Origin: Xestospongia bergquistia
Lineage: Eukaryota; Porifera; Demospongiae; Haplosclerida; Petrosiidae
NCBI GenBank assembly: GCA_963965975.1
Contig: OZ014411.1
Span: 1,845,001 to 1,909,000 of the forward strand
Direction: 5' to 3'
Length of the DNA: 64,000 nt
How positions within the stretch are numbered: the first letter of the stretch is position 1; every line of letters starts with the position of its first letter. The notes below the pieces were generated by a model that was not told the origin of the DNA, did no database searches, and worked only from the letters and a program-made list of their open reading frames with translations. Made by a program: the position numbers and the translations under genes. Of this stretch, positions 1-12,639 are shown one piece after another.

Positions 1-1
1 C

Positions 2-2283
2 AATGGATATATTGAAGGAAGCTCGTACACTTTGGCATCTGTCATTATATATCACTGTAATCCATCCTATTATCTAGAAGGCAATGATACAGCACAATGT
101 CAAGTTAATAAAACATGGACTATTAATGTACCAACCTGTTTGAAGTTATGTGATGATCCTGGTACTCCTAATAATAGTCTAAGAGTGCCACCAAATCCAC
201 CACTGTTGACTGAAGGACTAGAATTAACATTCCACTGTATAACTGGCTATACAATACAAGGAACATCATCAATAACTTGTCTATCATCTGGAGAATGGAG
301 TCATCCTCTTCCCATATGTGTTCCAGACTGCAGTGATCCAGGTACACCAGATCATGGATCACGTAGTCCTGTAGATGGTCCTTATAATAATGGTACTACA
401 ATGCTTTTTCTGTGTAATGATGGCTACAAACTAAGTGCTGAATCCAGTATAATTTGTTTGTCAGGAAAATGGAATGGAAATGTACCACAATGTATAAGTG
501 AGTTACATGCAAATTCCTTTTGTTCATAGATTACATGACTTAGTAATGTTTATGTTTCTACCAAAATGGTGTTGATTGTTGATTTGAAAGTATTAATAAG
601 GAATAACTTTTGTTTAGAATAGCAAATAAATGCATTTTTCCTAGTTTGGTCAATTAGTCATCACATGTCATTCACTGCATGACTATCATGTCCTAATTTG
701 GAAAAATATATACAGTCTATATTAAAATAATTGATCATACTAAATAAAATAAATATCTATGACATGATATTTATTATTAACAAAATAGATATAAAGAAAA
801 CTATTAATTTTTCATTATAAACATCAGACTATATGTCAACTAGACATTCTGATAATACAAATATTGAAACTGTTAGACACTCTTCTACATCTTTTCCATC
901 AGATGAAGTTAATGATAAGGAAACAAACAATAAAAGAATAATGATAGAAATTACTGTGAGCATATCTCTTCTTTTTGTAATGTTCATTATTATCATAATA
1001 ATATTGATTTCACTTTTTGTTTGGAGATCACATCATCGTACAGGCCAAGTGACAGTAAATTCTCAAAATAATGGTGAGCAAATTTCTGCTATAACCAATC
1101 CAATGAAAAAGCTAGAATATTTTAATATTATTAATATATTTGAATTGTATCCTTGTATTTATAGTGAATATGTTTAACTATGTTACTTTAGAAAACTACT
1201 TTAGATTTATTTAATAAAATACTATTTATTACTATGGTAATTGTTGATATAGTGGCATATATTATATGTTGTTGTCATGAAAATGTTGCTGTAGTAATTG
1301 TTACCATAGTAATAGTTGCTATAATATTACACATGTAATGTTGTTGCTAAAAAATTAAAGTCCATACATTTCACATTTTATTGTTTATCTCAGACATATA
1401 TGACTTAGCTACTCCAAATGTTTCTATGGAATGTACACCATATGAAGTACCTGTCCAGACTCTACATAACCCGATAACATCCAAGTCACTTCATGGAAAC
1501 ATAAATGAAGATGATATTTATCCAGCTGTAGAAGACATACAGTCTAATGAAAAGGGATTATATGAACAAGAGGATAATGATAATGTTATTGAAGGAGAGC
1601 TTCCATCACCACTATACTTCACATTGGATCAAGTGAGTAGTGGATTTGATACACTCTCTTATTATTACAACTTACAACGTTCTGTTGATTAAATTTTAAT
1701 AATATAATTTGTGCAAAAAGTAGCTTTAATTTAAAAATTGTCTTATTGTACAATGTCAATGTTCTATAGCCTGAACGTATGAAGGTGGTATTAAACAACC
1801 ACACTACTGCAGTTTGGATGAAGTAAATATGAATGTACTAATAATGATAGTTAAAAACTAATAAATTACATACAAAATGTAATATATTACATGTACAATG
1901 TTAATAATTATCAATATAGACTAGACATAGTAGTAACCAAGGCGGTATTAATCACCCATTTTACTTCACTTTGGATCAGGTAAGACTTTGCTAATTATGA
2001 TAGTTTAAATCACAAACATTATACTCCGTCAATATAGACTGGACATTGTAGTGGTTACATCAACCATACTTCATGTTCCTCCTTGAATCAGGTAACACTC
2101 ATAGCAGCTTTGTATTATAAACAGTGGAAAATGAATCTATAAATGTGTGTCTTATATTACTCATAGGTTGGCAAAAGAAAGACTATGACCTATCAACAAC
2201 CTGGTGAAAATAAAGATGAGTTATATGGTCAGATCAAGAAGTCACCTGTGGCATCTCTTAGCCTTAAAAATGACAATGGTTGA
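2..2283 (+). CDS. Gene A: sushi-domain receptor with tyrosine-motif tail, no kinase (5' partial)
   Basis: Likely type I surface receptor, cut by the window edge. Proposed exons are 2-497, 828-1073, 1394-1632, 1920-1979, 2038-2091 and 2167-2283 (TGA). The first exon encodes three sushi/CCP modules with the usual four cysteines, the Gly-Tyr motif and a Trp before the last Cys. Exon 828-1073 holds a Ser/Thr-rich stalk, a hydrophobic span of about 25 residues and the basic stop-transfer WRSHHRTG. Later exons encode cytoplasmic YEVPV, YFTLDQ (twice), YQQP and ELYGQI motifs that could be phosphorylated. The tail closely matches that of receptor copy 3 (24.4-28.3 kb) but stops where copy 3 enters a kinase. 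The donor that copy 3 uses after its TM exon is mutated here. GTGAGC at 1074 keeps phase 1; otherwise the exon reads on to a stop at 1175. A decayed extra YFTLDQ-type exon lies near 1767-1826. The ligand is unknown. Confidence 0.7.
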
Positions 2284-2457
2284 CTTAAAGATACAACTTT
2301 AACTTTTAAAATTGAATTATTCAATAGTATTGATGTTGCTTAAAGCATCACACAAATAGAGTATTATTAGTAATAAACTGTATTAAGTGTGTACTTTGGA
2401 CTTCTATCTGTAAGTCTTCATTTATATTTAAGCAATTGTATAATTGTAAATTAGTTA

Positions 2458-3262
2458 TTGAGTGTTTTACTTGAGTTCAAACACAGACACAACATTGGCT
2501 ACGAGAGTGAGATGGCAAGTGTCTGGGAAGACTACGTAAATTTGATGTTATACTGGAGCTGTGAGCAGTATGTGGAAAAACTTGGACATTTTTTGGGCGC
2601 CAAAGGAATTATAAATGTAGACAAAAGTGCTCTGTACTCTTATCAGCAATTGGACCGTCGCCTTATATGTTTCTGACGAGTTTAATAAGCCCTCAGAAAC
2701 CTTGAGAGAAGAGTTATGAAGAGCTAGTGTGCATGTGGATTATGCTGGTCCCTTCATGAATTCTATGTTTTTATATTGGTAGATTCACATTCCAAGTGGG
2801 TAGAGATAATGAATTGTCTACAATCTCTACAGCAAATATTCAAATGTTATAAACAATGTTGCTTGTTATGGTTTGCCTCGTACTTTAGTATAGATGATAG
2901 GACATATTTTACAAGATTTTTTGAAAGCTAATGGTATTTAACACATCAAGGCAACTCCCTATCATCCACAGTCTAATGGACTGGCCAAACAAACGGTACA
3001 AACATTCAAGAAGGGGATGAAGAAGATATCAAGTGGTACAGTGGACATTAAATTAGCTAAATTTTTTTTTTCTTATCAAGTAACTCCACACAGTACTACA
3101 GGTCAAGTTCTGGAAGAGCTAATGTTTGGACGACAGTTGAGTATTAGATTTCATTTATTACATCCTAAATAAGACAAACAAAAAGAGTATTTTGATAGAT
3201 CTGCTGAAAAGCAAAAATTTTGAAAAGGAGATGACATATATGCTCTCACAGGGCAGTAAAGT
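2458..3262 (+). mobile_element. Degenerate Ty3/gypsy retrotransposon fragment (gag piece joined to integrase)
   Basis: Broken reading frames resemble two parts of a Ty3/gypsy element. The region 2530-2700 looks like a gag segment (EKLGHFLGAKGI, then LLSAIGPSPY in a shifted frame). From about 2735 to 3170 the frames resemble an integrase core: HVDYAGPF, VDSHSKWVE, YHPQSNGLA and a later PHSTTG...LMFGRQL. Protease, reverse transcriptase and RNase H are missing between them, so there is a large internal deletion as well as several stops and frameshifts. No LTRs were recognised. It lies directly downstream of gene A and could be why that gene ends early. Confidence 0.7.
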
Positions 3263-4677
3263 TAAAGCGATACCAGGAGTCATGGTCAAACAGATTGGTA
3301 GAGTCATTTCGAGAGTTTACTGAGAACAATTTATGTGTCCAATGTTTTTTTATTATAGGTGTTAACGTATAAATATTTCATGAGATTTAATATTTTTGGC
3401 TAATATTTATGATGTTTCACACAATTCTTGTTATGTATTAAATTAGTGGTATGGTTTATTAAATGACTGAATAAATTCAATCTTTGTTGGTATGACAACA
3501 CAATATTGATAAGGACTAATTAATCGTAGGTGTCATTTTGTAAGTTCATTATGAATCGATGACTTCCGTTATGAAGTTTCCTCAATATGATAAATGAATT
3601 TTTAAAGCAAATTAAGAAAAAGTCTTTGATTACCCAAATATTGAAGCCATGAACAAGGAATGGATATTATATCAACAAGACGTCTGTAACTAACATTTAG
3701 TCACATACAAACAAGTTCTAAACAATACCACCACATGTTTGACTATATTGACATTCTTTACAAACTGTATTCTAGTATGATAGAGTACTTTTGTACCTTA
3801 ACAAAGCTTTGTTAAATGTAGTCTAAATAATCGTGTAACAGATTACAATAAGACATTAAATTTACAGTCATTTTGTCTTAAATATTTTACCTAAACTAAC
3901 TTAATATTTAGTATGTTAATTTATTTTGTTTCATGATTTTATAGACTGTATTTATTAATTTGCAAAGTACTCTATCATATCAGACAAGTAGTCGTCAGTA
4001 ACCCAATAAAGGTATATTTAATACATTAGTTTGTACATATCACACACGTGTCATTTGTGAAAAGTCATTTAGATGCATAAGAATTGTGAATTCCATAGTA
4101 GTGTGGAATTTATAATGTGACAATCCCACATATCCCATATATGTCATTACTAAAAGTCTATTTGTTGTCACATAAGACTTAAAATAGATTGTTAGTAAAT
4201 CTAGTTGGTTGGCGTGTCTGTTACTATTTCATTTTTATCATATCAATTTATTGAATTTCATAGACATCATACACTGGAATAATGTCAGACCACACTTAAC
4301 AACTTCTTCTACATGTTCAAAACCTTTGTGATCCAGCACTCTGGTATTGTCAACACTACCCTAGGTGTAGTGTAGGCATTGCTTAGACTCATCTTTGATA
4401 AGAGCTAGTCAATGTTAGGCAATCTTCCAGCCTGTTACTAGACAACTAATATTGTTATATCTCCTTCATTATTACTTTAGATATCTTTCACAGTTAGTTA
4501 TACACACTGATAAAAATTGCACAACAATCAATATTTATACAGCACATTAAAAGTAAATTAGCATACAGGAAAACCACAAAGCTAAATTAAATATCATACA
4601 TTACAAATATAAAGTGTTAAAAACATCATAATGGAACATAATTTCTAAGTTAATAATGTACACATAAAGATATATAT

Positions 4678-4754
<77 letters not shown>

Positions 4755-5639
4755 CATATATACATACATACACATAAACCTATATACATATATAAATATA
4801 TATGATATATATATATATTAATTCTGAAAAGTCATTTGTTGAAGTACATCAACCATGAATCCATAGAAATTACTATGCAAATTTATAATAAGAATTTCCT
4901 ATACAACATGCACAAACTGTTTGGTGAAATAAATAAACTGTCAATTCCATAGCAATTTCTTTGGAATTTATAGTAGGGAGTTCTATATAGAACATAACAT
5001 TTGTGACAAGTTGTTTGTTGAAATACATGATGACAGACTACACTGAATACATTGGAACAATGCATGTCCAACTACTTCTTCCACATGTTCAAAATGTTTT
5101 CAAGTAAAGTAGCAATACAAGACTAATATCCCAGCCTATCACTAGACCATTCAATCCATTTTTGTAGTTGAATGATAACAAAATCTACTCAGTTTAGTGA
5201 AGTCTAAGATCATTCTACTACTGATTCTGTCATTTGCAATTATAACCATTTTAAAGATAATCATCAAAAGAATCCAAATCTCATAAATTTTATATAATAT
5301 ATAATCACATTGTCTAAACTATTAACTTGTTAATGTGTTGCTACATTACCTATAAAATCACAAACAACTTCATTCTTTAATGAAGAGGTAAGTCTAATTA
5401 CTGTATCTCTAACAAAAGTACTAAATATAGAATGATCATTAAATAAAACATTATGTTGACTTATGAGATAAAGTAATAGCATTTTTGTCTGTCATAGCTA
5501 CAAATGGAATTTTAATTAATTGCAAGTAATAACTTGTATGGCTTACCTTATTATCATATCTGCTTTTGTAACAATAAATTGATCAGTTATTAGCATAAAT
5601 TTTGAAGTTTATAAGTTAGAGTCAACGTCAGTTATTATA
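3263..5639. other. Intergenic, AT-rich, dispersed-repeat DNA
   Basis: No coding potential was recognised. It holds a long TA microsatellite (4671-4820) and at least two copies (about 4056-4290 and 4826-5100) of a dispersed repeat containing AAAAGTCATTTG and TAAGACTT...ATAGATT. Related copies occur at 9990-10270 and after 11060. Confidence 0.5.
4671..4820. repeat. (TA)n microsatellite with CATA/TACA interruptions
   Basis: An almost pure TA run of about 70 bases is followed by imperfect ATACATA units. A conceptual Tyr-Ile poly-peptide on the minus strand is only this repeat translated. Confidence 0.95.
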
Positions 5640-8600
5640 ATGAGGAGTTCATTCTATCTCTTAATTTTGGTAAGTATATTTGATATTATGTTCATAATAC
5701 ATGTTAAAGATAGTACTATTACAGACTAATATATGACACATAAAGTTTGCTCATGTTGACAATGATCACCAACTCAGTGTTATAACTCTGACTACAGATG
5801 AGGTAGAGTGAAATAGTTTTCACCATTCGAAACGACTTGAGAGAAACTAGCTAATTTTTAAAAAAAAACTAAAGCTTTAGTTAAGACGCAACCCAAAAGT
5901 CACGTATAGAAATGATAGAAAAGTAAAATAATAGGCAATCTTCCCATTTCGCCGTGTTTGACGACATCATATCCATATTATTAACGAACGCTCGCGCAAG
6001 CATTTCTATTCAGTATGTTTCAGAAAATTTTTGCAGTAGGACACAGGGCTAATTTAGTTTGATAAGGTATCATTAATTGAAATTCTACTAAAATTCGGGT
6101 CATTCTCAAAGCGAATAGAGTATAGTATTTAGTAATAATTACATATTTTCTCCATTCAGATTGCTTTGGTCTTGTTGCTCTGTCATGCAACCAGTACTGT
6201 CTACTATGTGATACCAACAACTGGTAACCAGAGCTGTCCCACTGATCAAGAGTGTCATACTCTCTCTTACTATATCAACAACATCACCTTACCTTCCAAT
6301 GTAACTCTATTGTTTATAAATGGTCAACACCTTTTACTGACAAATGAAGTACTTCATATAATAGGTCTTAACAATGTGACATTACTTGGACAAGGTCAGT
6401 GGGTACAAAATTCTCATCAGTCAGTTATACAATCAAGTGTTATTATTAAATGTACTTATAACACATCGAACGCTATTATTGTGCATACTACAACTGTTAT
6501 TCATATTAATGGACTAACCATCACTCAATGTGGTACAGGTATTGTCATTGATACAGTTTTAGATGTTCAGTTAAAAAACGTCTTTGTACAAAATAACAGT
6601 AACTTTGGTTTATCGATTATCAATACTGCTACTGTTACTATTGACAGTTGCACTGTCAGCCATAATGGAGTCAACACTTTTTTGAATTTAGTTAAAACCG
6701 TCAGTATCAGTTACTGTAATTTCACATATGGACATTCAAATGTTGCTGGGCTTACTATAAAAAATGTAAAAAACTTTCAAGATAGCAATACAACAATTGT
6801 GATAATTATTGGTTGTATTATTCATTCAAACATTGGTATTGGAGCTTATTTACGCAGCAATAATAGTAAAAATGATACTATCGTTGTCCAAAACACTATA
6901 TTTAGCAATAACAAAGAAGGTATTTATATTGATATAACAACAGTTCACTCACAAGTTATTATTAGTGAAGTCAAATTTTTATATAACCATGGAACAAAGT
7001 TCGCTGGAGGAGCCGTACTTTTTTTTAAAACTGACTTTAACAATACTGTCATTTTGCATGATACTACCTTCATAGGAAACATCAAAGTAGGCTTATGGCT
7101 TTCTTTATCAGGACATGGGTCATTTAAGACTTTGATCAATTATACTAGATTCTATAGTAACATTAGGACTTTAAACCAAGTTGGAGGAGCATATATTGAA
7201 ATGTCTGGTGATGGGCTTTTTCATGACAGAAGTCTACATGTACATAATACTATATTTGATAGTAACACTGGAGTGGCTCTTTATATTAAAACAAATTCTA
7301 ATGTAAAAATGACAAATGTTGATGTTGTAAAAACAGTTAGCAACGCTGTTCCACAACTATTTCAATATATGGCAGCCTTACAATTGGTTTGTTCTAATGA
7401 CGTACAAATAGCAACACTCTCAAATGTTCACATAGCTAATAATAACATGACAGGTCTTTTGTTAATAGGATGTCAAGTTAGTTTCACCGCTGAATCGAGT
7501 ATCATATCTAACAACAAATCACCTGGTAATGGTGGTGGTATATATGCTAATGATAATGTTGTATTGACGTCTTCAGTTCCTGTTTACTTCATTAATAACA
7601 CAGCTACACAGTATGGTGGTGCCATTTATTTTACTGCAAATATATTGGCAACTAACGTAAATAAATTGTACTGTTCTTTTGCTAATTTTGATGTTACTTT
7701 TTTTAATAATTATGACACAATTGGTGGAAATGATATTTATGGTGGATATTACTACTACTGGGATTACTTGCCACATTTCAATGATGTTGTATATTGCAGT
7801 TTTCATTCAGTTTTCTCACCTGAATGTTTACCAAAAGCACAACCATTAATATCATCAGCTCCATTAGGTGCTTGTATTTGTATTAATAACTCTTATATAG
7901 ACTGTACTCAAAGAGGTTTCAATAAGGAATTGTATCATGGGCAGACTATAACAGTCTCTCTTATGACAGTTGGGATGTGTGGAGGTATAAGTCCTGGATT
8001 AATAGTAACAAAGGGTACAGCAGTTAATGTTACACTTAATGAAGCTGACCAAATAACTAATCTCCATTGTAAGAACTTTACATATCAAGTAAAAGCCAAT
8101 ACTACTACTACTGAAGGAAAAATCACAATAGAAACTAGTGGATCACTTCAGTTGAATGGATCAATACTGACTATCAACATTACATTACTACCTTGTCCTC
8201 TTGGTCTTGTATTAGACAATTCATTAGGAATATGTGTATGTGATGACATCATCAATGCTGTTAAACCACAATGTAATGTATCTTGGATGCCATACCCTAT
8301 TAAAAGATCTGGAAATAACTGGTTATCATATAATAAAAAGTATAATTGCATTATTGCACATACTAACTGTCCAAATGATTATTGTAATTCTTCTCTCATT
8401 TCTTTCAATCTCAACAATTCTGACCTTCAGTGTATGTACAACAGATCAGGATTTCTCTGTGGACAGTGTCAATTAGGACTCAGTCTAATGTTAGGATCTA
8501 ACAAATGTGGAGTCTGTACAAATTCTTATATAGCACTAATAGCAGCTTTTGCTTTTGGTGGATTATGCTTGTGTGTGCTTTTGTTAACATTAAACCTAAC

Positions 8601-9732
8601 TGTGTCTGTAGGAAGTATTAATGGTTTACTTTTCTATGCTAATTTGATCAAATTGAACAAATCAGTTTTATTCTCTAATAAACAAATACCAGTGTTAAAT
8701 CAATTCATTGCTTGGCTTAATCTTGATCTTGGAATTGAGACATGTTTCTTTAATGGACTAGATGGTTACTGGAAAACATGGCTACAGTTTGTCTTCTCAC
8801 TATCACTGATTATTGGTTTAATAATCTGTTGTAGATACTCTGGAAAATTATCTCGTTTGTGTGGCAATAATGTTGTACCTGTTCTGTCAACACTAATTTT
8901 TATGACTCATTCTAAACTTTTAATTACTATTAAAAATGCTCTTATGTTAAGCAGAGTCCAATGTGAACATACTGTATTGAATGTGTGGAGTGTTGATGGT
9001 AATATCAAATATCTTCATGATAAGCACATACCACTGTTTATAGTGTCAGTGATCTTTTTCTTCATTGGATTCATTTATACAGGAGTGATATTTTTAGGTC
9101 AATGGGTACAACGTTACACTGGTAGGTACTGTAGAAGTTCTATAGATCCATTTATAGTATTAAAACCATTTATTGATGCTTATTATGGTCCATTTAAAGA
9201 CAAGTATCGATTTTGGACAGGACTTCTTCTTATGATACGTATGTTTGTCACTGGTTTATTTGCTGTTACTACAGGGACTATCCCACAAGTTAACAACTAT
9301 ATTATTACAATAATCGCAATCATTCTATTACCAGTTGTTAGTAGAGGTATTTATAGGAATAAAGTTAATACAGTCTTGGAAATGTCTTTTTTATTTAATT
9401 TGGGCTTAATGAGTCTGTTAAACACAGTTTCCAATTACCCTATCTTTATCTATTATGTTGAAGTAATATCTATTAGTTTGTCACTACTTGTATTTGTTGT
9501 TATAGTACTAGGTCATATCTACATGTATATTAAATTAAAATGTGGTGGAAAGCTGTATGCTTTCAGGCAAAGGTATCTGACTCAAGTTCATGAAGGAGAG
9601 TCATTGTTACAAGAGAGATCATCTGATACATCTGAAGATGAGGCAGAACAATATTCTCCAGCTCGTACTGTTCGTAGAAGAGAGTCTTTAATATTTGATT
9701 TCGAACTTACAGGACATAATCATGACACATAA
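5640..9732 (+). CDS. Giant beta-helix multi-pass membrane receptor-like protein 1
   Basis: Two-exon model: 5640-5669 (ATG plus nine codons, donor GTAAGT) joined in phase 0 to 6160-9732, giving about 1200 residues. The join completes a signal peptide (MRSSFYLLIL then IALVLLLCHATS); the second exon alone has no ATG at this position. Residues about 60-500 are Asn/Val/Ile-rich short repeats with runs such as NNVTL, SNNK and GGGIY, as expected for a right-handed parallel beta-helix. A Cys-rich membrane-proximal segment follows, with RSGFLCGQC and SLMLGSNKCGVCTN near residues 770-797. About eight hydrophobic segments lie between residues 799 and 1134, with conserved LNLTVSVG, WLNLDLGIETCFF and DAYYGPFKD..RFWTG. 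The short cytoplasmic tail is acidic, then ends RRRESLIFDFELTG. A second full gene lies at 48.1 kb. Location is inferred as plasma membrane; the ligand and mechanism are unknown. Confidence 0.85.
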
Positions 9733-9989
9733 TATAATGTATTTTTGTCTTCTGATTTTTTATAACTTATATAGATTTCTTGACTTAAAGCTTGGACTAG
9801 TCTTTAAAAACGTTTTGCACAATCTTTTTTTTATGTATTAAGCACTTTTTATGGACCAATCTATTATTGTATACATATCTATAAAGTTAAATGTGCTGAC
9901 TACATAATAATACTGTTTTGATCACAATGGAATTGACAGTTATTATAACATACTTTATCATAATGGAAAGTAATTGTTTAAAAAAAGCT

Positions 9990-10270
9990 ATACATAATGT
10001 TATATGCATTCTTTTTGAGAAGTCATTTGGTGAAGTACATGTCACTTCCATAGTACTTAGTGTGGAATTGATAGTAGAGCAGTATATACGACTTACTTGA
10101 CATTTATTGTCAAATAAGACTTCAAATAGATTAATAGCAAAATCTATCTAGTTAAAGGATATGCTACTAATTTGCTGTTATTCATGCCACTTACTGAATT
10201 TCATGGATTTCGGGAACAATACACTAGAAAAACCTTTCACACTCCTTTCTCATGTTCGATACTTTGGTTG
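9990..10270. repeat. Dispersed repeat associated with TA microsatellites
   Basis: The motif GAGAAGTCATTTGGTGAAGTACAT, then TAAGACTT and AATAGATT spacing, recurs at about 4056-4290, 4826-5100 and from 11062. In two of those copies it directly abuts a (TA)n run. No protein was recognised. Confidence 0.55.
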
Positions 10271-10504
10271 CAGTACATCAGGGAACTGAGTATTAAATTT
10301 ATTTACTCTAATATTCTAGAAATGACAACAAAATGCTTGTTATCTTAGTTGGACAGATTGAGTACTTCTATATCAACTGATCATGATTACAATATTTATG
10401 TATTCTAACATCTAAGAGCAAAAATATCTGTGTTCAAAAATTATGTATTTTTCCTAGTCAACTGTTTACAAAAAATAGTAGTAAAAACTCTTTAATGTTA
10501 TAGT

Positions 10505-10727
10505 ACTAGGTCATATACATTAAGTTAAAATGTGAAAGAAAGCTGTATGCTTTCAGGCAAAGGTATCTGACTGATGTTGATGAAGAAGAGTTATTATTAC
10601 AAGGATGATTATCTGGAACATCTGAAAATAAGGCAGAACAATATTCTCCAGCTCATACTATTTGTAGAAGAAACGTCATAATATTTAGATTTTCATCTGA
10701 CATGTCATCATTATGATACATAATATA
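10505..10727 (+). pseudogene. Decayed tandem copy of the 3' end of beta-helix receptor 1
   Basis: This stretch matches 9515-9735 at an offset of about 990 bases. It keeps the AFRQRYLT motif, the acidic stretch and the EQYSPA segment, but has an in-frame TGA near 10606 and other changes. The 3' flank (10.73-11.0 kb) also parallels 9.73-10.0 kb, so a whole gene-end-plus-flank block was duplicated. It has no start or upstream exons and is probably not expressed as protein. Confidence 0.8.
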
Positions 10728-10987
10728 TAGTATTTTTGTCTTATAATTGTTACTAATTATATAAATTTGTTCATTTAAAGCTTGGGCTAATCTTTAAAAA
10801 CTTTTACATAATTCTTGTTATGCATTTTTATGAACCAATTCATAGTCACTTAGATTGTATACATGTCTATGAACCTAAAATGGTGGCTACATAACAATAC
10901 TTTAAATTAAAATGGAAATTACCAGCTATTATCATGTACTTCATCATAATGAAAGGTATTTGCTTAATAAAAGAAACTACATATAAC

Positions 10988-10989
<2 letters not shown>

Positions 10990-11059
<70 letters not shown>
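10990..11059. repeat. (TA)n microsatellite
   Basis: About 35 uninterrupted AT units, lying in the duplicated 3' flank of beta-helix receptor 1. Confidence 0.95.
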
Positions 11060-11064
<5 letters not shown>

Positions 11065-11291
11065 TGAGAAGTCATTTGTTCATAGTAATTAGTTTGGAAT
11101 TTGTAGTATGAAGTCAAGGCAAGAGGCAATCGTTAATGGTTTAAAATACTTGACGTCATCCGTTCCGTTCTACCCACACTTTTGTTTATAATTTATCTTG
11201 TTGATAACACTAGAACAACCTCAGACCGTTAACATCACATTCAGAAACTATTTCAGCGAATCTCTGATCTGAAAAATTTTGAGAAATTGGA

Positions 11292-12123
11292 ATGGCTGAA
11301 GAATCGCACCAAACCATCATTCCAGTAGAGGACTGGATGTCTCAACAGACAGTAGAATGTCAGGATGTTTGTGGCGCTGTTGCAGAAAGGAAACTGCTAA
11401 GAGACAAAAAGGAAGATGCGTGTTGTTTAAACGGTTAGCATTACAAGAAATAGATCGTCGCTACAATATGTACGAGAATATAATGTTGCCAGAGGAAAAA
11501 GAAGCTGTTCAACAAATAAAAGAGAAGTTTATGAATGGACTGTATAGATCTATATTGTCATTTGATTATGTTGGTACATTTTATTCACCATTCAGTCCTA
11601 TTTTCATTTGTTACCATATATGTATATGCTATTGTTCCCTGCTACACAGTTATTACAAAGACTATTTTGTCAACGAATTTGTGGCAAAGACCAGAAAAAA
11701 GTCTTTTGTTGGTTATCCTTCTTCAATTATTTAACTTGTTTTGGGCCTCTCATACCTTTTTTAATTGACCTTTCAATTATGCTTTCATGTTATCCATTGA
11801 TACTAATTTTTGAGTTTTTGTTTTTTTTGTTAATGCTGTGTAGTTTCTTGTGCTATTTTGGAGTTTATCGTCTGAAAAACAAAGGAGTGTTTGTATACTC
11901 CTTCAAAGTAACATTAATTGGTGTAGCTAGTATACCTTGTTGTGGAGATATGATGACTCATACAATTACACTAACATTACAGTATGATGTATCTAGTGTC
12001 AGCATTGACCACTATCCTTTCAGAAGAGTTTTACAAACAAATCCAATTAAAAAAATATTTAAAGATATGGACATGGATATATACAACTTTGGAGATATTG
12101 ATGGGCTTGAATTGATGGACTAA
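11292..12123 (+). pseudogene. Putative multi-pass membrane protein gene, frame-broken or unresolved splicing
   Basis: Four coding-looking stretches sit in different frames. Frame 1 starts at ATG 11292 (MAEESHQTIIPVEDWMSQQ) and stops at 11436. A second frame over about 11360-11570 has CLWRCCRK and a charged helix EEKEAVQQIKEKF. A third over about 11590-11768 is hydrophobic (SLLLVILLQLFNLFW). A fourth over about 11745-12123 has two hydrophobic spans and an acidic end (GDIDGLELMD). A short intron (donor GTACAT near 11572, acceptor CACAG near 11650) would join parts two and three, but no clean intron joins the rest. It is therefore either a frameshifted pseudogene or a gene whose exons I cannot resolve. 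Upstream, 11140-11290 is GC-richer than its surroundings and contains GACGTCATCC, which could be a promoter. No family recognised. Confidence 0.4.
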
Positions 12124-12136
12124 GATATTAAACGAT

Positions 12137-12512
12137 ATAAATAACTTTGCCAAATACAGGCATTACTCCAACAAGAAGTTAATCAGATGATTTAAGAAAG
12201 GAAATGACAAGACATTACACTGTGAATATTTCAAACTTGCAAACAAAAATTCTTTGTTATTGCTTTCTTAAAGGAATATTAATTAAATAATGTCCATATT
12301 TAATCAGATGATTTAAGAAATACAGGCATCACTCCAACAAGAATATATAAATAACTTTGCCAAATACAGGCATCACTCCAACAAGAAGTTAATCAGATGA
12401 TTTAAGAAAGAGGAAATGACAAGACATTACACTGTGAATATTTCAAACTTGCAAACAAAAATTCTTTGTTATTGCTTTCTTAAAGGAATATTAATTAAAT
12501 AATGTCCATATG
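12137..12512. repeat. Tandem duplication, period about 210 bp
   Basis: The segment ATAACTTTGCCAAATACAGG through TTAATTAAATAATGTCCATA occurs at about 12141-12300 and again at 12351-12510. Differences are small (for example GAAAG versus GAAAGAG). It follows the stop of the putative membrane-protein gene and lies in its likely 3' flank. Confidence 0.9.
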
Positions 12513-12534
12513 TTTTGTTTGTATATGAAGCAAT

Positions 12535-12536
12535 AT

Positions 12537-12567
<31 letters not shown>

Positions 12568-12570
12568 CAC

Positions 12571-12630
<60 letters not shown>
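12535..12630. repeat. (CA)n/(TA)n compound microsatellite
   Basis: CA units pass into CATA units and then a pure TA run. Confidence 0.95.
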
Positions 12631-12634
<4 letters not shown>

Positions 12635-12639
12635 TCATA

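Noticed and set aside
4601..4789. Minus-strand open frame rich in Tyr-Ile
   Set aside because: It is the translation of the TA microsatellite; no gene evidence.
6160..9732. Bacterial polymorphic outer-membrane or autotransporter beta-helix protein
   Set aside because: The gene has a spliced signal peptide and a polytopic C-terminal membrane module instead of an autotransporter barrel, and all its neighbours are animal genes.
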